DNA from: Streptosporangiaceae bacterium
Lineage (GTDB): Bacteria > Actinomycetota > Actinomycetes > Streptosporangiales > Streptosporangiaceae
NCBI GenBank assembly: GCA_030050125.1
Contig: JASIJN010000539.1
Coordinates: forward strand, 1-12,919
DNA length: 12,919 bases
Direction of reading: 5' to 3'
Program-made: the position numbers and the translations under genes
The notes under the pieces: model-generated
Seen by the model: only the letters and a program-made list of their open reading frames with translations
The model's database searches: none
Told to the model about the DNA's origin: nothing
Shown: piece by piece, positions 12,278 to 12,919 of the stretch
How positions within the stretch are numbered: the stretch's first letter is position 1
Layout of the letters: every line of letters starts with the position of its first letter

Positions 12278-12919
12278 ATGCGCTACCGGCTGATGGCGAC
12301 CTACCGCGGTGTCCCCTACGAGGCGGGCGTCGGTCCCAGCGACGAGGACGTGGTGCTGTTCGCGGCGTGCCCGCCGCCCGAGGAACTTGGCTTCGAGCCC
12401 GCTACCGGCCACTGGCGCAAGCAACTGCGCGTTCAGGACGTGCAGGCGCTGTGGGAGTCCCGGCCGGTGGGCAGGTTCCGCGGCGAACGCTGCATCGTGC
12501 TCGACGATCTCGGCGAGCGGCTGCATATCGCCTACCAGGGCCATGACGCCCTGCGGGCCGAGCAGCTCGGCTACTGGGAGGTGGACAGGGGCGTCTTCGA
12601 GCTGGTCGCGCCGCGAGAGGAGGTCAGTGAGATCGTCGAGGAACGCCTCGACTATCCGCGCCGGCCCCTCGGCGCGCCCCGGGTGCCCCCGACGGAGGCG
12701 TTCGCGGCGCCGCCCGCACCGGCCCGCGACGCGGGCCCGGCCGCACCGCACATGACCGGACCACTGCCCACCGTCCCCGGCCCGGGCGCGCCCCACATGA
12801 CCGGCCCACTGCCCACCGTCCCCGGCCCCGCCGCACCCCACGCGACCGGACCACTCCCCACGGTCCCCGGCCCGGGCGCACCCCACATGACCGGACCACT
12901 GCCCACGATGCCCGGCCCC
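12278..12919 (+). CDS. uncharacterised protein with proline-rich repeat tail, 3' end beyond window
   Basis: 214 residues are visible from ATG 12278; the frame is open at the edge. Residues 1 to about 128 look globular and soluble, with many Trp/Tyr/acidic residues (for example QALWESRPVGRFRGE, GERLHIAYQGHDALRAEQLG, YWEVDRGVFELVAP). I recall similar actinobacterial proteins without assigned function. Residues 129-155 are a Pro/Ala linker, and from 156 a 15-residue repeat APHMTGPLPTVPGPG runs to the edge. Such a tail suggests an extended or surface-binding region, perhaps linking to a further domain. It starts 2 bp after the previous gene, so translation is probably coupled. Confidence 0.8.
   Translation, partial: MRYRLMATYRGVPYEAGVGPSDEDVVLFAACPPPEELGFEPATGHWRKQLRVQDVQALWESRPVGRFRGERCIVLDDLGERLHIAYQGHDALRAEQLGYWEVDRGVFELVAPREEVSEIVEERLDYPRRPLGAPRVPPTEAFAAPPAPARDAGPAAPHMTGPLPTVPGPGAPHMTGPLPTVPGPAAPHATGPLPTVPGPGAPHMTGPLPTMPGP
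12743..12919. repeat. 45-bp in-frame repeat, four copies to the window edge
   Basis: Units at 12743-12787, 12788-12832, 12833-12877 and 12878-12919 (cut by the window), each encoding APHxTGPLPTxPGPx. Changes are mostly silent or single (M to A, V to M). On the other strand the same DNA keeps open frames, which are by-products. Confidence 0.92.

Noticed and set aside
12155..12906. Minus-strand frames with GPVMWGAPGPGTVG-type repeats
   Set aside because: They are the antisense reading of the 45-bp proline-rich repeat; the plus-strand gene has coherent globular sequence before the repeat and a coupled start.

Overview
The window is very GC-rich and densely coded, with frequent GTG/TTG starts. 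It carries an F420-type LLM oxidoreductase and the gene order aroC-aroK-aroB-aroQ...pepQ-efp-nusB. Together these point to an actinobacterium of the Streptomyces/Mycobacterium/Streptosporangiales kind; the genus cannot be fixed from the sequence alone.

Layout. (1) 1-1671: the start of a DUF3040 membrane protein and dinB (DNA polymerase IV), both on the minus strand. (2) 1672-2446: a short divergent regulatory region, then a plus-strand vapBC toxin-antitoxin pair. The dinB side carries a sequence close to the actinobacterial RecA-independent (RecA-NDp/PafBC) damage promoter, set in a 16-bp tandem repeat. The vapB side carries a perfect inverted repeat over a probable leaderless start. (3) 2447-2902: a gene-free repeat cluster with a 28-bp tandem repeat, a 108-bp duplicated hairpin-bearing element and degenerate 49/50-bp repeats that run into the 3' end of nusB. 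(4) 2903-5134: nusB, efp and pepQ, a probable minus-strand operon. (5) 5197-5820: a HAD hydrolase, divergent from pepQ and convergent with an LLM oxidoreductase gene (5857-6900, minus). (6) 7009-11584: minus-strand genes sseB-like, aroC, aroK, aroB, aroQ and a second aroK. The last four overlap by 4 bp each, and a hairpin plus short T-run follows the last gene. They cover DHQ synthase, type II dehydroquinase, shikimate kinase (twice) and chorismate synthase; aroE, aroA and the DAHP synthase gene are not here. (7) 11790-12919: two adjacent plus-strand genes of unknown function. The first has a weak ADP-ribosyltransferase-like motif pattern; the second has a proline-rich 15-residue repeat that runs off the window.

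The housekeeping blocks are well supported. The least explained parts are the repeat cluster between vapC and nusB, the two-gene unit at the right end, the second shikimate kinase, and the damage-type promoter of dinB. Several genes (vapB, pepQ, HAD, sseB-like) have no Shine-Dalgarno but do have a TANNNT hexamer 6-7 nt before the start codon, which suggests leaderless mRNAs.
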